Part shown: piece after piece, positions 54,999 to 64,000 of the stretch | How the letters are laid out: every line of letters begins with the position of its first letter | How positions within the stretch are numbered: the stretch's first letter is position 1 | Assembly: GCA_029851415.1 (NCBI GenBank) | Contig: CM056741.1 | Coordinates: 90,927,282 to 90,991,281, forward strand | Source of the DNA: Eretmocerus hayati | Taxonomy: Eukaryota > Arthropoda > Insecta > Hymenoptera > Aphelinidae | Direction: 5' to 3' | Length of the DNA stretch: 64,000 nt | Position numbers and translations under genes: made by a program | Notes under the pieces: generated by a model | Database searches by the model: none | What the model was told of the DNA's origin: nothing | What the model saw: the letters and a program-made list of their open reading frames with translations, nothing else

Positions 54999-55480
54999 TA
55001 TTAGTATTTAGTATTTAGTATTTATTGAGGAAAATTCACGGGCCTATAGGCCCAATATAATCATATACATATACAATCGAAATCATAATTAACATTGAAT
55101 AATAATGGTGGAAACGGTGACGTCGAAGAGATATGAATTGATTGAATTTGAAATGTAGAGAGAAAAGTATCACAGTTAAGGAAACTAAAGTATAGGTCAG
55201 TTACCCTAAATATAGCATAAAATCTCTGCATCATTTATGAACTAGGAATTACATAGAATCTCGATCATAGACTTGAATGTACCATCACTCACCTCAAGGA
55301 CATTATCAGGTAAAGTATTCCACGATTTTAGACACCTACAAAAAACAGAGTTTGATCCAGTTTTAGACTTATCAGGAACATTTCTGAAAAATGAGATTGG
55401 CCTAGTGCTCTAGTGGGATTGAAATTTTACCAACTTGGAATCAACATAATCGATGCATGGGATCAACTTGATGAATGATC
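54999..55480 (-). mobile_element. 3' end of a third LINE family
   Basis: Read on the - strand: ORF2 C-terminal remnant, 3' UTR, the perfect hairpin GGGCCTATAGGCCC (55040-55053), then a tail of AAATACT repeats ending near 54999. A 3' hairpin plus short-repeat tail is typical of LINEs. The tail unit differs from LINE B (CAAT). Confidence 0.75.
55242..55400 (-). pseudogene. LINE ORF2 C-terminal remnant
   Basis: About 50 codons ending CRCLKSWNTLPDNVLEVSDG and TFKSMIEILCNS, then TAG. The pattern W-N-x-LP-x-x-V...S...FK at the very end of the reading frame is the usual C-terminus of Jockey/CR1-type ORF2 proteins. Nothing of RT remains, because the copy is 5'-truncated. Confidence 0.6.
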
Positions 55481-55499
55481 TAAAGAAAAGTGAATCATT

Positions 55500-58338
55500 G
55501 TAATGTGACGTGGTATTTTTACCATCACAACTAATTTATTTTTCAACGGGACTCTTGACCTAAGATCGCAGGTAATACGCGCGCGAACGGCGAAACGGCT
55601 CCGAAATTCAGCTACTCCGCTACTCGTACTCAGCAACACCTACCGTGACTCAACCCTGGAAATAAAGTGGGGGAGGGAGGGCGCACGCTCATAAATAATA
55701 GATCGAATTTTTAATAATAAATAATTTGGCCTCTATTCTTTACGCTGCTTCTACGCGGTCGATACATTAAATTTCACATATGATTCTATACCGACATTCG
55801 TCCGAATGACTCTAATCACTGTCCGAAAATATCAGTCAATCTCATCAAATCTCAAACGTCTCTCAATTAACCTGTGAAATACAATAAGAAAATTCACTAC
55901 ACAAAGGAAAAAGGCCACACTCCGTCCAATCACTCGCGAAATCTACCTGTGCTCCGTAGAGCACCGCTTGTCCAGTCCCTGCTCCGATAATTTTCCACAA
56001 ATTTAATTACTCCAAAATGTATCGTCCAAAATGGCCGCTCTGCAGCCCACGCAACGCGCGCGGAACGGCAAGCACCCAAGATGGCTTGTGCTCCGATGCT
56101 CGGTTGTCCCACACGCTCGAGCAACAGGTGCACGATCACGCACCTGGCTCCTAGTCCAGATATATATCGTTCAATATTCACTAGGTCCTCGTCCACGCGC
56201 GCCTCCTCCAGGAGGTCTGTCCACGACACGAATTTCCTACCGCGCGCACGTCTTTCCAAGACGTCTTGTCCACGAGCACGCGTCAAACTCCTCCAAACTG
56301 CTGCTCCAAAATTTTATGCGCGACGCGGTTGCTGCTCCTGGTCCGCTGGTGCAATTTTCCAACGCGCGTACGTCACTTGGGACGTCTTGTCCACGAACAC
56401 GCGGTGCACCAGCTCGCGAAGCCCCTCCAGGAGCCTGTCCAGTCCGCGGGCACGACGATCTGCCCTCCGCACGCACGAGGCTCTTAGCGCACTCCCGACG
56501 AGAGAATCCAAAAAGATTTAGCAAAACCACTCACCGTTGGCTGCCATCGTCCTGGCTTGCGTATTTGTCCTCGTCCGATTTATCTGCTGCTCCGACTATT
56601 TTTGGGGTCCAATTATTGCTCCCGTGGTCCACTGGGTCCCGAGCTACTTGTCCTGGCAACACGGACTCCTGGAGGGACTCGCGTCTGGGCACGTGCTCCT
56701 AATTTTATTCGCGGGCGCGACTGATACGTGTGTCCGGCACAGTAGGCGATCCACAAGTGTCATAATGGCTGCTTCTTCTTCACCAAGTCCGCGCCTTCGT
56801 CTTCACTGAAGTCAAGCCTTCTGATTGGTCCGTTCAATCTCACCGGAACACTAGCAGCGCCAACTGGCGGCTGAGCGCGCCAAATATTCAAGTCCAGTCC
56901 ACTATACTTGTCCTATACAGTAGCTCAGATTCTACGAATTTCGCTGCAAGCGCATCAATTGCAGTATCTACGGTCCTGATGCCTCCACCCAGAGAATATT
57001 CTGTCCCGCTCACGCGCATGCACCGCTACAATACACGCGGAGGCATCGCGCACTCGCGCTTGCCGCAACTCCACGCTTTCACCTCGTATAGCCCTTATAC
57101 ATGTCCGTGTATATCTATATCTAGTCTGTATTGCCGCAGTATATCTATATATACTCGCGACTGCCCATAGCATAGTAATATCAAGTCCGCATGGCCGCAG
57201 TATATCTATATATGTGCTGCGCACAGTCCCATATTAGCATACTCATGTGTGCATAGCCCTAAGTACATGTAAATGTCGTCCGCAAATCCAAATTTGCCCA
57301 GTGACCGCTGTCCAGGTGATCGTCCGTCAGATTTTTGTGGCCACTAGCACCCGGGTGTGGCCCGGATTTACATGCCCGCAGCGCCGCCACATCTCGTCCG
57401 CCGCCAGTCAGCTGTCTGCTCTTGCCGCGTGTACCGGCCTGTCCGTCGTCGCCGTCGTCCGCTGGGTCACCCGGGCCCATCCGCGTCCGCGTGATGGTCA
57501 CCCGAGCCGTGGGTGGCCACCACAGTGCTATTTCAATGGTGCGCGTGTGTGTGGTACACTAGGTACGCGATGTACCTAGGTATCAGGTGCTATGGGGGTA
57601 CATAACCCCATTGTCGCATGCATGCCCGCTGCCCCGGGCTGCAGCGTATGGGGCGATTGCCTGGATGGCTGACAGCCCGGGGAGCGCATCACCAGAAGAG
57701 CCATCCGTCTGCTGGATGCTGTTGTCGTCACCCGGGCCCGCATGCCGTCCGCACCATCTCCGTGTATCCTGCAGCAGTGTGCGTGTCGTGTGTGCGTGTG
57801 GCACCGGGTCCATCACCCGCCCGCGTCGTGCATCAATTTTATATACATCATACACGCGATGTTGTGGTGCAAAAGCATGCCCTCGCCCACCCGCGAGCGA
57901 GGGCCTCGTCCGTCGCCATCGTCGCCGTCGTCCGCACGCCGGGGTATACACACCCGCCCCGGGGCATGGTGTTGAGGAATAGCATGTCCGTGGGGTGTGG
58001 GAGGGCCGGTATAAGGGCCACACAAGGCCTCAGTGCCCTGGGGAAGCCATCCGGGCCGCCCAGCTGTGGAAATTGTGATCCGTCGGCTGCTGATTCTGCA
58101 GCCCCCTTGACCGGGCTACAGCGGCTAACCTGGGCGCCGGGAGGGTTGCCCGCGCGCAGGCATATCGGCACCCGCAGCATCCGTCCATCTCCCTCGTCGC
58201 TCGTTGCCGTCGTCCTCTCGAGCCAGCCCTCAACAAAAGAGAAGTATTTTGGATCAATACTTGCACTTCTCGGTTGCTGGCTCGAGACGGCGACGAGAGA
58301 TTTTTCCCAAATTCGGCTGTGACGGTTTACCCGTCACA
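55500..58338 (-). repeat. probable 3' LTR region of gypsy G3 (outer edge unresolved)
   Basis: The inner edge is clear. On the - strand a purine tract (GTGGGGGGTAA) is followed by TGTGACGG, five bases, then CCGTCACA, an LTR-type start. From there to about 55.6 kb the sequence is GC-rich and shares the word GACGTCTTGTCC (56261, 56381) with the region next to ORF3 (58719). Open frames on both strands look non-genic. A duplicated GCCGCAGTATATCTATATAT lies at 57131 and 57193. The 5' LTR is outside the window, so the length cannot be fixed. Confidence 0.45.
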
Positions 58339-58352
58339 TTACCCCCCACTAA
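58339..58352 (-). other. polypurine tract of gypsy G3
   Basis: On the - strand AGTGGGGGGTAA immediately precedes the LTR-type start at 58338. A further run of about 12 C on the same strand lies just upstream. Confidence 0.6.
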
Positions 58353-58916
58353 GGGGGGGGGGGGTCCTCCGGAAGGGGGTGGTCTTGCCGATACTTAGGT
58401 GGCGCATTCTCGCCTTTAAAATTCTCTCGTCGCTGCCTCGTTCAGCAGATTCAAAATCAAATTGTATTATATATTCATGAATATGGGGATCATCACCCAC
58501 TCGCTCTCTCACACAATCATACTGAAAGGAATTTACTCTACTGGCTGTCCTACAACTCTAGGAAAATTGGGAAAAGTCCTACGGGGAGGGAATAAAGCCG
58601 CCCTGGGCCCTACGATCATGGACTCATTGATTCATTCAACCTGAAAAAGGGAGAGAAAATAAAAGAACATTATAGCATCTTACTGTGGTCCGATTCATCG
58701 CCCCGCGTACGTCTTACGACGTCTTGTCCTGGCGGCTTGTCCGTATCCTGTCCATAGCTATTACCGTCCGTCCTTCATCCTCTGTGCACTTCTGGCCTTC
58801 TGGCTCGGCGCGGTGGCTAGCACACCGGCTTTGGGTTTGTGGGGCCCGCCCCGTTGTGACTCTGCCATCTCCTGCTAGCAGGAGCTCCGAGGAGGCAGAG
58901 TCGCTGCTCCTGCAGC
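58353..58916 (-). other. 3' untranslated region of gypsy G3
   Basis: Between the ORF3 stop and the polypurine tract. No gene seen on either strand. Confidence 0.5.
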
Positions 58917-61445
58917 TTACCGAGCGTCAGGTGGATTGGCGTCCCGGTACACGAAAAAGAAGCCGCGCCAGACTTCGGCTCGCTCGGCTTCTGACATGTG
59001 TTGGATGGCTTCGTGGGTCTCCCGTAGCCGCTGAATGAACAGAGGTCCGAGAGGTCGCGCTTCGGCTGCCTCTCGCTCCTTCTGCCGGGCTTCCTCCGCA
59101 GCGATTCGCGCCTGGGCTTGTTCTGCCCCCAGGCGAGCCCTGGCCTCCTCCTCTCGGAGCCTAGCGTGCTCAGCCTGTGCACGCTGGGCCTCCTCAGCTG
59201 CGAGCCTAGCTCGCTCTTCTGCAGCGCGCACTTCCTCCTCTTCACGACGGAGGCGTTCTCGTCGACGTCGGTCTGCGGCTTCGGCAGTCCGCCGCTGCTC
59301 GTCCCGGCCTCGTCCTTCGTCCGCACGTCGGGGTTCCTCATCACGGATCCTTTCCAAGCGTTGCGTTGCCTCGGCTGCTCCGCCGCGGTCCCAATAGTCC
59401 TCGCGTTCTCTCCAGCGACCAGCGCAGCGAGGACACGTAGACACGTGTACTCCTCGGCGCCCACAGTTCTCGCAATAGCGACGCTGAGGCTGGGGGCAGC
59501 TGGAGGATCGGTGAGTCCTTATCTCCCAACAGTTGAGGCACGCGAAGGGAGGAGGGTCCAGATTTTCATCCGTGGGAATTTCAGGCAGGTTCCGAAGGAA
59601 CGTTCCGGTCCGTTTGGGTGGCAGAGTCCTTGGCGTCTGGTGTCTTGGCTGAGGTGGTTCCCTAGGCTGGCGATTAGGGCGTTGCGGTGAGCTTGACCTG
59701 GCTGGACTCCGACTCCTGGCTGGTGCTAACGGTCTCATTGGGCTCCAGCCCTGGTGTCCTGGGGTGGCTTGTGTCCTGGAAGTGTCTCGTGTTCTGGAGG
59801 TGTCTCTAGCCCGATGCCCCTCGTCTCGCCTCCACGCCTCTGCTGGCCGAGGCCTAGAATTGTCCGTCCGGGGTCGGGACGAGTCCCGATTCCGAGTCCG
59901 CACGTCCGTCGTCCGTTCCAGTGGCACTCGCCTCACCAATTGGCTCGGCCCTAACTCCTCCACATCTGGTTCTCTGCGATATGGGGGAGGGCCACCCTCA
60001 TAATCATCCAACGTTAGCTGCCTGTTGGGGTTATACGGGCGCCTCTTGCTGCCCGTGTCGTGTCTGGTCCGTGGGAGTGAATCCAGCGTGGCTCTGGATG
60101 CCGACGCTTGGGGTTGTGGCTCCCCGCGCCACATCGGTGGAGAGATAGGGCGGAATTCTCGTCGGGATGCGGATGGCTGGTCCGGGAGCTGCCTCGGCGA
60201 TCCATCACGACGTGGAGAGTCCAACACTATTACCTCCGGGGCCGGGCGCGCTGAGGTCCGAGAAGGAGGTCGTGAGTTACCTGTGTCCCTATAGGCTGGT
60301 GGTGGAGTTGTCATTCGGACCAAGTCTGCCGAGGTAACCCTCTCCTCTTCGGGAATACCATCAGTTGGTCCCAGCTCCATGGCCCAGTCGTTCGTGATCA
60401 CCAGCTCGTCCTCTGCTTGATGCTCGGCTTCATTCGCGGTGGCTTCTTTTGGATCTGGCGTCTGCTCCATCACTTTTGGTGGGGAGACAACGCAAGCGCT
60501 GGCCTCTCCCGGAACCGGGGGTGACTCGGCCTGGTGCGGCCTCCTCAGTGTCCGAGGAATGGCTCCCCGGGACCGATGTAGCGCCAGCTCCCCCTCCGAA
60601 AGACGACACACCGCCACGCGCAATTCCGGCTCCGCTGGTTTGTCAAACCGCACTCGCTTCACCTCCTTCGGCACAGTCGGGGTCGGTGGTACGCTGTCCT
60701 CTGTTGGTACTGTCTCGTCCACCACTGCAGCGGCAGCACCCTCGCTGTTACGGGTCGGGGATAGATGAGCTTCCCGCGGCTCCGTCTCGTCCGTTAATTC
60801 AGGCAGGCTGCTACACCTGCGGGGGCTACCGATCTCCATGGCGGCAACTTCATTTGCCATCGCACTAGTCGCTCCGTCGCTGTTGGTGGGAGAAGCGGGT
60901 GCCTGGGTAGCTGAGGTGATTTCATCCTGAGGGGGGACATCAGTGCCCTGAGCTCGGCAGGCCGGAAGCAGTCCACCACGCTGGAAAAATTCGAAGCGAG
61001 TGGTGGCCAGGTCGACACGACTCGCCCAGTCTTTCAGCGCCGCCAGACGTGCCTCGGTGGAGTCCATCAGATGGAATTGTGGTGGCTCGGGGAGGGGGGC
61101 CTCTCCAACACGCTGCTTCGCCAAGTGCCACAGACTCTCGGCCTCCTTCCAGTCGGCAGGATTCGGGAAGAGCTCGAAGAAATCCGGCTTCGAGCTCTCA
61201 TCACCTCCTATTGCCTGATCTTCTCGCCTCGCTTCGGGTGCGGGCAACCCCTCGTCCGTTCCGGGTGCGAATAGCTCCTCGTCCATGTCGAGCTCTTCGT
61301 CCGAGATTCGGAGCTCCAGTATGGCTCCGTCCGCCGCCGCTCTCTCTGCTTGAGCGTACAGCTCACGAATCTCGGCCAACCTGTCCGCCTCGTTGGAACC
61401 TGAAACAAGCTCAATTTCACAGTCCGTCCTTTGCCGGTACGGCAT
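58917..61445 (-). CDS. gypsy G3 ORF3: zinc-knuckle, PPxY, coiled-coil protein in the env position
   Basis: An 842-codon intact frame with a genuine ATG, starting 33 bp after the pol stop on the same strand. Residues 1-150 are acidic and helical (ELRISDEELDMDEELF). Residues 200-600 are Pro/Ser/Arg-rich with PPAY at 382-385 and PPPY at 486-489, the form of NEDD4-binding late-domain motifs. Residues 636-674 hold two Cys/His knuckles (C636, C639, H645, C650; C658, C661, H667, C671/C674). Residues 690-795 are a Glu/Ala/Arg coiled coil. There is no signal peptide or transmembrane segment, so it is not a classical Env. By features it resembles a Gag or nucleic-acid-binding accessory protein. Function is inferred only; I know no family name for it. 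Confidence 0.8.
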   Translation of the reverse strand: MPYRQRTDCEIELVSGSNEADRLAEIRELYAQAERAAADGAILELRISDEELDMDEELFAPGTDEGLPAPEARREDQAIGGDESSKPDFFELFPNPADWKEAESLWHLAKQRVGEAPLPEPPQFHLMDSTEARLAALKDWASRVDLATTRFEFFQRGGLLPACRAQGTDVPPQDEITSATQAPASPTNSDGATSAMANEVAAMEIGSPRRCSSLPELTDETEPREAHLSPTRNSEGAAAAVVDETVPTEDSVPPTPTVPKEVKRVRFDKPAEPELRVAVCRLSEGELALHRSRGAIPRTLRRPHQAESPPVPGEASACVVSPPKVMEQTPDPKEATANEAEHQAEDELVITNDWAMELGPTDGIPEEERVTSADLVRMTTPPPAYRDTGNSRPPSRTSARPAPEVIVLDSPRRDGSPRQLPDQPSASRREFRPISPPMWRGEPQPQASASRATLDSLPRTRHDTGSKRRPYNPNRQLTLDDYEGGPPPYRREPDVEELGPSQLVRRVPLERTTDVRTRNRDSSRPRTDNSRPRPAEAWRRDEGHRARDTSRTRDTSRTQATPGHQGWSPMRPLAPARSRSPARSSSPQRPNRQPREPPQPRHQTPRTLPPKRTGTFLRNLPEIPTDENLDPPPFACLNCWEIRTHRSSSCPQPQRRYCENCGRRGVHVSTCPRCAGRWREREDYWDRGGAAEATQRLERIRDEEPRRADEGRGRDEQRRTAEAADRRRRERLRREEEEVRAAEERARLAAEEAQRAQAEHARLREEEARARLGAEQAQARIAAEEARQKEREAAEARPLGPLFIQRLRETHEAIQHMSEAERAEVWRGFFFVYRDANPPDAR

Positions 61446-61478
61446 GTCCCCCTACGCATGCACCAACTACTTGTCCGA

Positions 61479-64000
61479 CTACTTGTCCGAATTACGAGGA
61501 GGGATCCAACGTTTCAACTGGGATACATGGGCTTCTGGCAGGGTTCTACCTAAGTCCCCTTCAAGTACATAGACTAGCGGTGATTTGACTTTCACGATTT
61601 TGAATGGTCCCTCATATTTTGGCGCGAGCTTCTTAGAAAACTTATTCGCGGCGTTTGATAGAAAGTGCGTCCGTCGTCCGACCATATCTCCCACCTGAAA
61701 CTGTACGTGTTTCCGTCCGCGATTATAATGCGCAGTCTGCTTTTCCCGAGCTTTATCGATATTTTTCAACACGAAGTCCCTCAGCGCGTCCAAACGCTTC
61801 ATTCTCTCTGTCCAGGTGTCCACGTCTATTGGTTCCACCGGTTTTCCATCCAACAGCTCACGTCTCAAGCTCTTTACCGGTCTCGGATTCCGTCCGTAAT
61901 TCAAAAACGCTGGTAAAACTTTTAGTGTCGATTGAACTGCCGTGTTCACAGCGTGTCTGAACTCATGTATGTGTAGGTCCCAGTCCCTGTGATCGTCCTT
62001 AACGTATTGAGCTATCATGGTCTTCAAAGTCCTATTCTGGCGCTCCGTAGCGTTGGCCTGGGGATGGTAAGGGGGGGTAAACACTTGCTTGACTCCATAT
62101 TCAGCTAGTCGGTCCGCCAAGAGCTTATTGTCGAACTCCTTACCGTTGTCCACCAAGATATAGTCCGGGGTTTCCCATCGAAACAAAACTAAGTCCTCTA
62201 TCCCAGCCAGGACCGATTTCCCGTCCGCTTTACGCAAGGGTTTGGTCTCGATCATCTTCGTGAACAAGTCCTGAAGCACCAGAAGGTATTTGAAACCCCT
62301 CTTGCTCGGAGGAAATTCCATCAAGTCCGCTGAAATGGCCACCCAAGGCGATTCCACGATCCGCGACCCGAGTAGTCCGTGAGGTCCGAGTTGAGAAGCC
62401 TTATACTTCTGGCATAGCTGGCATTGGCCAACAAATACCACCACGTCGTGATACAGTCCGGGCCACGAGTACTCTCTGGCCACCCGGTCATATGTCTTTT
62501 CTACCCCTAAATGTCCTGCTGAAGCGATGCAATGGGCGTCCTCCAATACTCTTTCACGAAGAGCTACTGGTACTACCAAGCGCCACTTTTCGTGCGGTGA
62601 TGTGATCGGGTCCAGCATCGCATCTGTCCGAAATCTGTACAACTGTCGGTCCTCAACCCTCCAGTTTCTCCATTTTTCTGGCCTGGATTGCACTTCCTCA
62701 ATTCGTTTGGTGTACCACGGATCCGACTTAATCTCGAGTCCAGCTATTTCCGTCCCGTCCCCGTCCTCCGCGTCCGCCGGGTCATGCAACCTAGAGAGGG
62801 CATCTGGCACCCTGTGGAGCCGTCCGGAGCGGTGAGACAACTCGAAGTCCCATTGCTGGAGCTTCAGAGCCCATCGAGCCAGGCGTCCTGTCGGATCTTT
62901 AAGTTCTCTCAACCATTTTAGAGCGCTGTGGTCCGTAATCACTTTGAAATGAGTCCCCTCCACATACGGTCGGAATTTTTCGATGGCCCATAAAACAGCC
63001 AGATTCTCTCGCTCCGTGGCGGTCCAGTTTCTCTCGGCCGGCGTGAGGCTTCGACTACAGTACACAATTGGGTGCTCTCCGTCCTCCCCTTCTTGTGTCA
63101 GCACGGCTCCAAGGCTATACGCGCTCGAGTCACACTGGATCGTGAAGACTTTTGAAAAATCTGGCCTGGCCAACACCGGGGCCGTTGTCAGGGCTTCTTT
63201 GAGCTTTTCAAACGCTTCTTGCTGCTCCGCGTCCCACGTCCATTTCACGTCCTTCTTCAGAAGTTTAAGGAGGGGTACTTTGATCTCAGATTCGTGTTCA
63301 ATGAACCTGGAGTACCAGCCCACCATCCCCAAGAATGATCGCAACTGTTTTAGGTTTTTCGGAGCTGGATAGTCTCTCACTGGGGCAACCTTCTCCGGGT
63401 CTGGCCTCAGTCCTTCTGCGTCCAGAAGAAACCCCAAATATCTGACCTGCTGGCAACAGATATCACACTTGTCCTTGTTGACTTTTAGGCCGGCCCCAAT
63501 TAAGCGCTCCATAACCAACCTGACGTACTTCACATGGTCCTCATAGGAGTCCGTTACAATGATCAAGTCGTCAAGATACCCGAACACAAATGGTTCAAGG
63601 TCAGGTCCGAATAATTCGTCTATAAGTCGCTGAAATTCTGAGGGTGCATTGGTCAAGCCATAGGGCATGGAAGTAAAGGCCCAGGAGCCAACGCCCGGTA
63701 GGGAAAAGCTCGTAAGCTCCTTACTGTCCTCGTGCATAGGGACTTGCATGTACGCCTCCTTTAAGTCGATCTTTGAGATGTATTTCGCCCTTCGCAGCTT
63801 GTCCAGTATAGAGTCCATGTTGGGGAGGGGGTACGCGTCCTTTTTCGTCACTTTATTCAGGTCCCTATAGTCGATGCAAAATCTGTACTTCCCATCACCT
63901 TTTCTGACCAAAACAGGAGCACTGCTCCAGGCACTCTTTGATGGCTCTATACGTCCGGCGTCCGCAAGTCGCTTCACCTCCGCTCTTGCCACATCTAGCA
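61479..64000 (-). CDS. pol: gypsy G3 Pol: RT, RNase H, integrase (5' partial, intact)
   Basis: Open without interruption from the window edge to TAG; the first codons are beyond 64000, and the GTG at 63992 is not a credible start. Counting from 63992: RT with YRFCIDYRDLN and SKIDLKEAYMQV (Asp76), SMPYGLTNAPSEFQRL, and GYLDDLIIV (139-142). RNase H with CDSSAYSLGAVL (Asp288), TATERENLAV (Glu327) and TDHSALKWL (Asp354). Integrase with HCIASAGH...CQLC (His487, His494, Cys524, Cys527) and catalytic Asp556, Asp615, Glu650. The C-terminus has VGDMVGRRTHFLSN and KYEGPFKIVKVKSPLVYVLE. All catalytic residues are present, so this is the best candidate for a recently active element here. ORF3 follows after 33 bp, beyond a duplicated CGGACAAGTAG. 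Confidence 0.95.
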   Translation of the reverse strand, partial: LDVARAEVKRLADAGRIEPSKSAWSSAPVLVRKGDGKYRFCIDYRDLNKVTKKDAYPLPNMDSILDKLRRAKYISKIDLKEAYMQVPMHEDSKELTSFSLPGVGSWAFTSMPYGLTNAPSEFQRLIDELFGPDLEPFVFGYLDDLIIVTDSYEDHVKYVRLVMERLIGAGLKVNKDKCDICCQQVRYLGFLLDAEGLRPDPEKVAPVRDYPAPKNLKQLRSFLGMVGWYSRFIEHESEIKVPLLKLLKKDVKWTWDAEQQEAFEKLKEALTTAPVLARPDFSKVFTIQCDSSAYSLGAVLTQEGEDGEHPIVYCSRSLTPAERNWTATERENLAVLWAIEKFRPYVEGTHFKVITDHSALKWLRELKDPTGRLARWALKLQQWDFELSHRSGRLHRVPDALSRLHDPADAEDGDGTEIAGLEIKSDPWYTKRIEEVQSRPEKWRNWRVEDRQLYRFRTDAMLDPITSPHEKWRLVVPVALRERVLEDAHCIASAGHLGVEKTYDRVAREYSWPGLYHDVVVFVGQCQLCQKYKASQLGPHGLLGSRIVESPWVAISADLMEFPPSKRGFKYLLVLQDLFTKMIETKPLRKADGKSVLAGIEDLVLFRWETPDYILVDNGKEFDNKLLADRLAEYGVKQVFTPPYHPQANATERQNRTLKTMIAQYVKDDHRDWDLHIHEFRHAVNTAVQSTLKVLPAFLNYGRNPRPVKSLRRELLDGKPVEPIDVDTWTERMKRLDALRDFVLKNIDKAREKQTAHYNRGRKHVQFQVGDMVGRRTHFLSNAANKFSKKLAPKYEGPFKIVKVKSPLVYVLEGDLGRTLPEAHVSQLKRWIPPRNSDK

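Noticed and set aside
56031..56702. 223-codon open frame on the + strand, and a 118-codon frame on the - strand at 55930-56286
   Set aside because: GC-rich sequence with overlapping open frames in several phases, no domain, and a position inside the probable gypsy LTR region.
57587..58322. Cluster of overlapping open frames on both strands
   Set aside because: Composition-driven (GC-rich, repeated CGTCGCCGTCGTCCG words); no recognisable family and no consistent frame.
59035..59397. Ser/Ala/Arg-rich open frame on the + strand
   Set aside because: It is the complement of the Glu/Ala/Arg coiled coil of ORF3; the low-complexity composition keeps several frames open.

Overview
The window is a dense, nested graveyard of transposable elements. 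It has no host gene, tRNA, rRNA, CRISPR array or bacterial operon that I can support. The mix of Bel/Pao and Ty3/gypsy LTR retrotransposons, R1-like and Jockey/CR1-like LINEs, and TIR elements with hAT-like, TA and TTAA insertion signatures, on an AT-rich background, points to an animal nuclear genome, most likely an arthropod and probably an insect. The species cannot be read from the sequence.

Layout. 1-1232: 3' end of a gypsy element on the + strand (integrase, then a putative LTR). 1263-4440: an R1-like LINE on the - strand, cut inside its reverse transcriptase. 4897-7135: a 5'-truncated LINE (family B, +) sitting inside a (TC)n microsatellite. 7136-8963: low-content sequence with a LINE ORF1-like fragment and a 155-bp direct repeat. 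8964-32477: a region bounded by about 290-bp inverted repeats that start CAGGGTTGGG (hAT-like). Its flanking thirds are mosaics of inverted and tandem repeats with no transposase. Its middle holds Bel/Pao element 1 (about 13052-29162, -). Element 1 carries a 984-bp TA-flanked fold-back element in its integrase, and Bel/Pao element 2 (20728-29042, -, 508-bp LTRs) inside its 5' LTR. 32478-34650: tandem repeats interrupted by a TTAA-flanked MITE.

34653-34752: a 3' fragment of LINE B. 34786-42862: the longest LINE B copy, with ORF1 split by a 3110-bp TIR element (34982-38091). 43148-48945: a gypsy element (-) with both LTRs and a tRNA-Lys-like primer-binding site. 48946-54800: Bel/Pao element 3 (+), almost one frame but with several nonsense codons. 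54999-55480: 3' end of another LINE (-). 55500-64000: the 3' part of a gypsy element (-) with an uninterrupted pol to the window edge, followed by an 842-codon ORF in the env position. That ORF encodes a zinc-knuckle, PPxY-bearing, coiled-coil protein.

The contents do not form a pathway. They are a stratigraphy of insertions. The clearest relative order is hAT-like element, then Bel element 1, then (independently) the TA fold-back and Bel element 2. LINE B is older than the 3.1-kb TIR element inside it. The only apparently undamaged coding capacity is the right-hand gypsy (pol plus downstream ORF), so it is the youngest candidate. All boundaries come from reading repeats by eye; none was computed.
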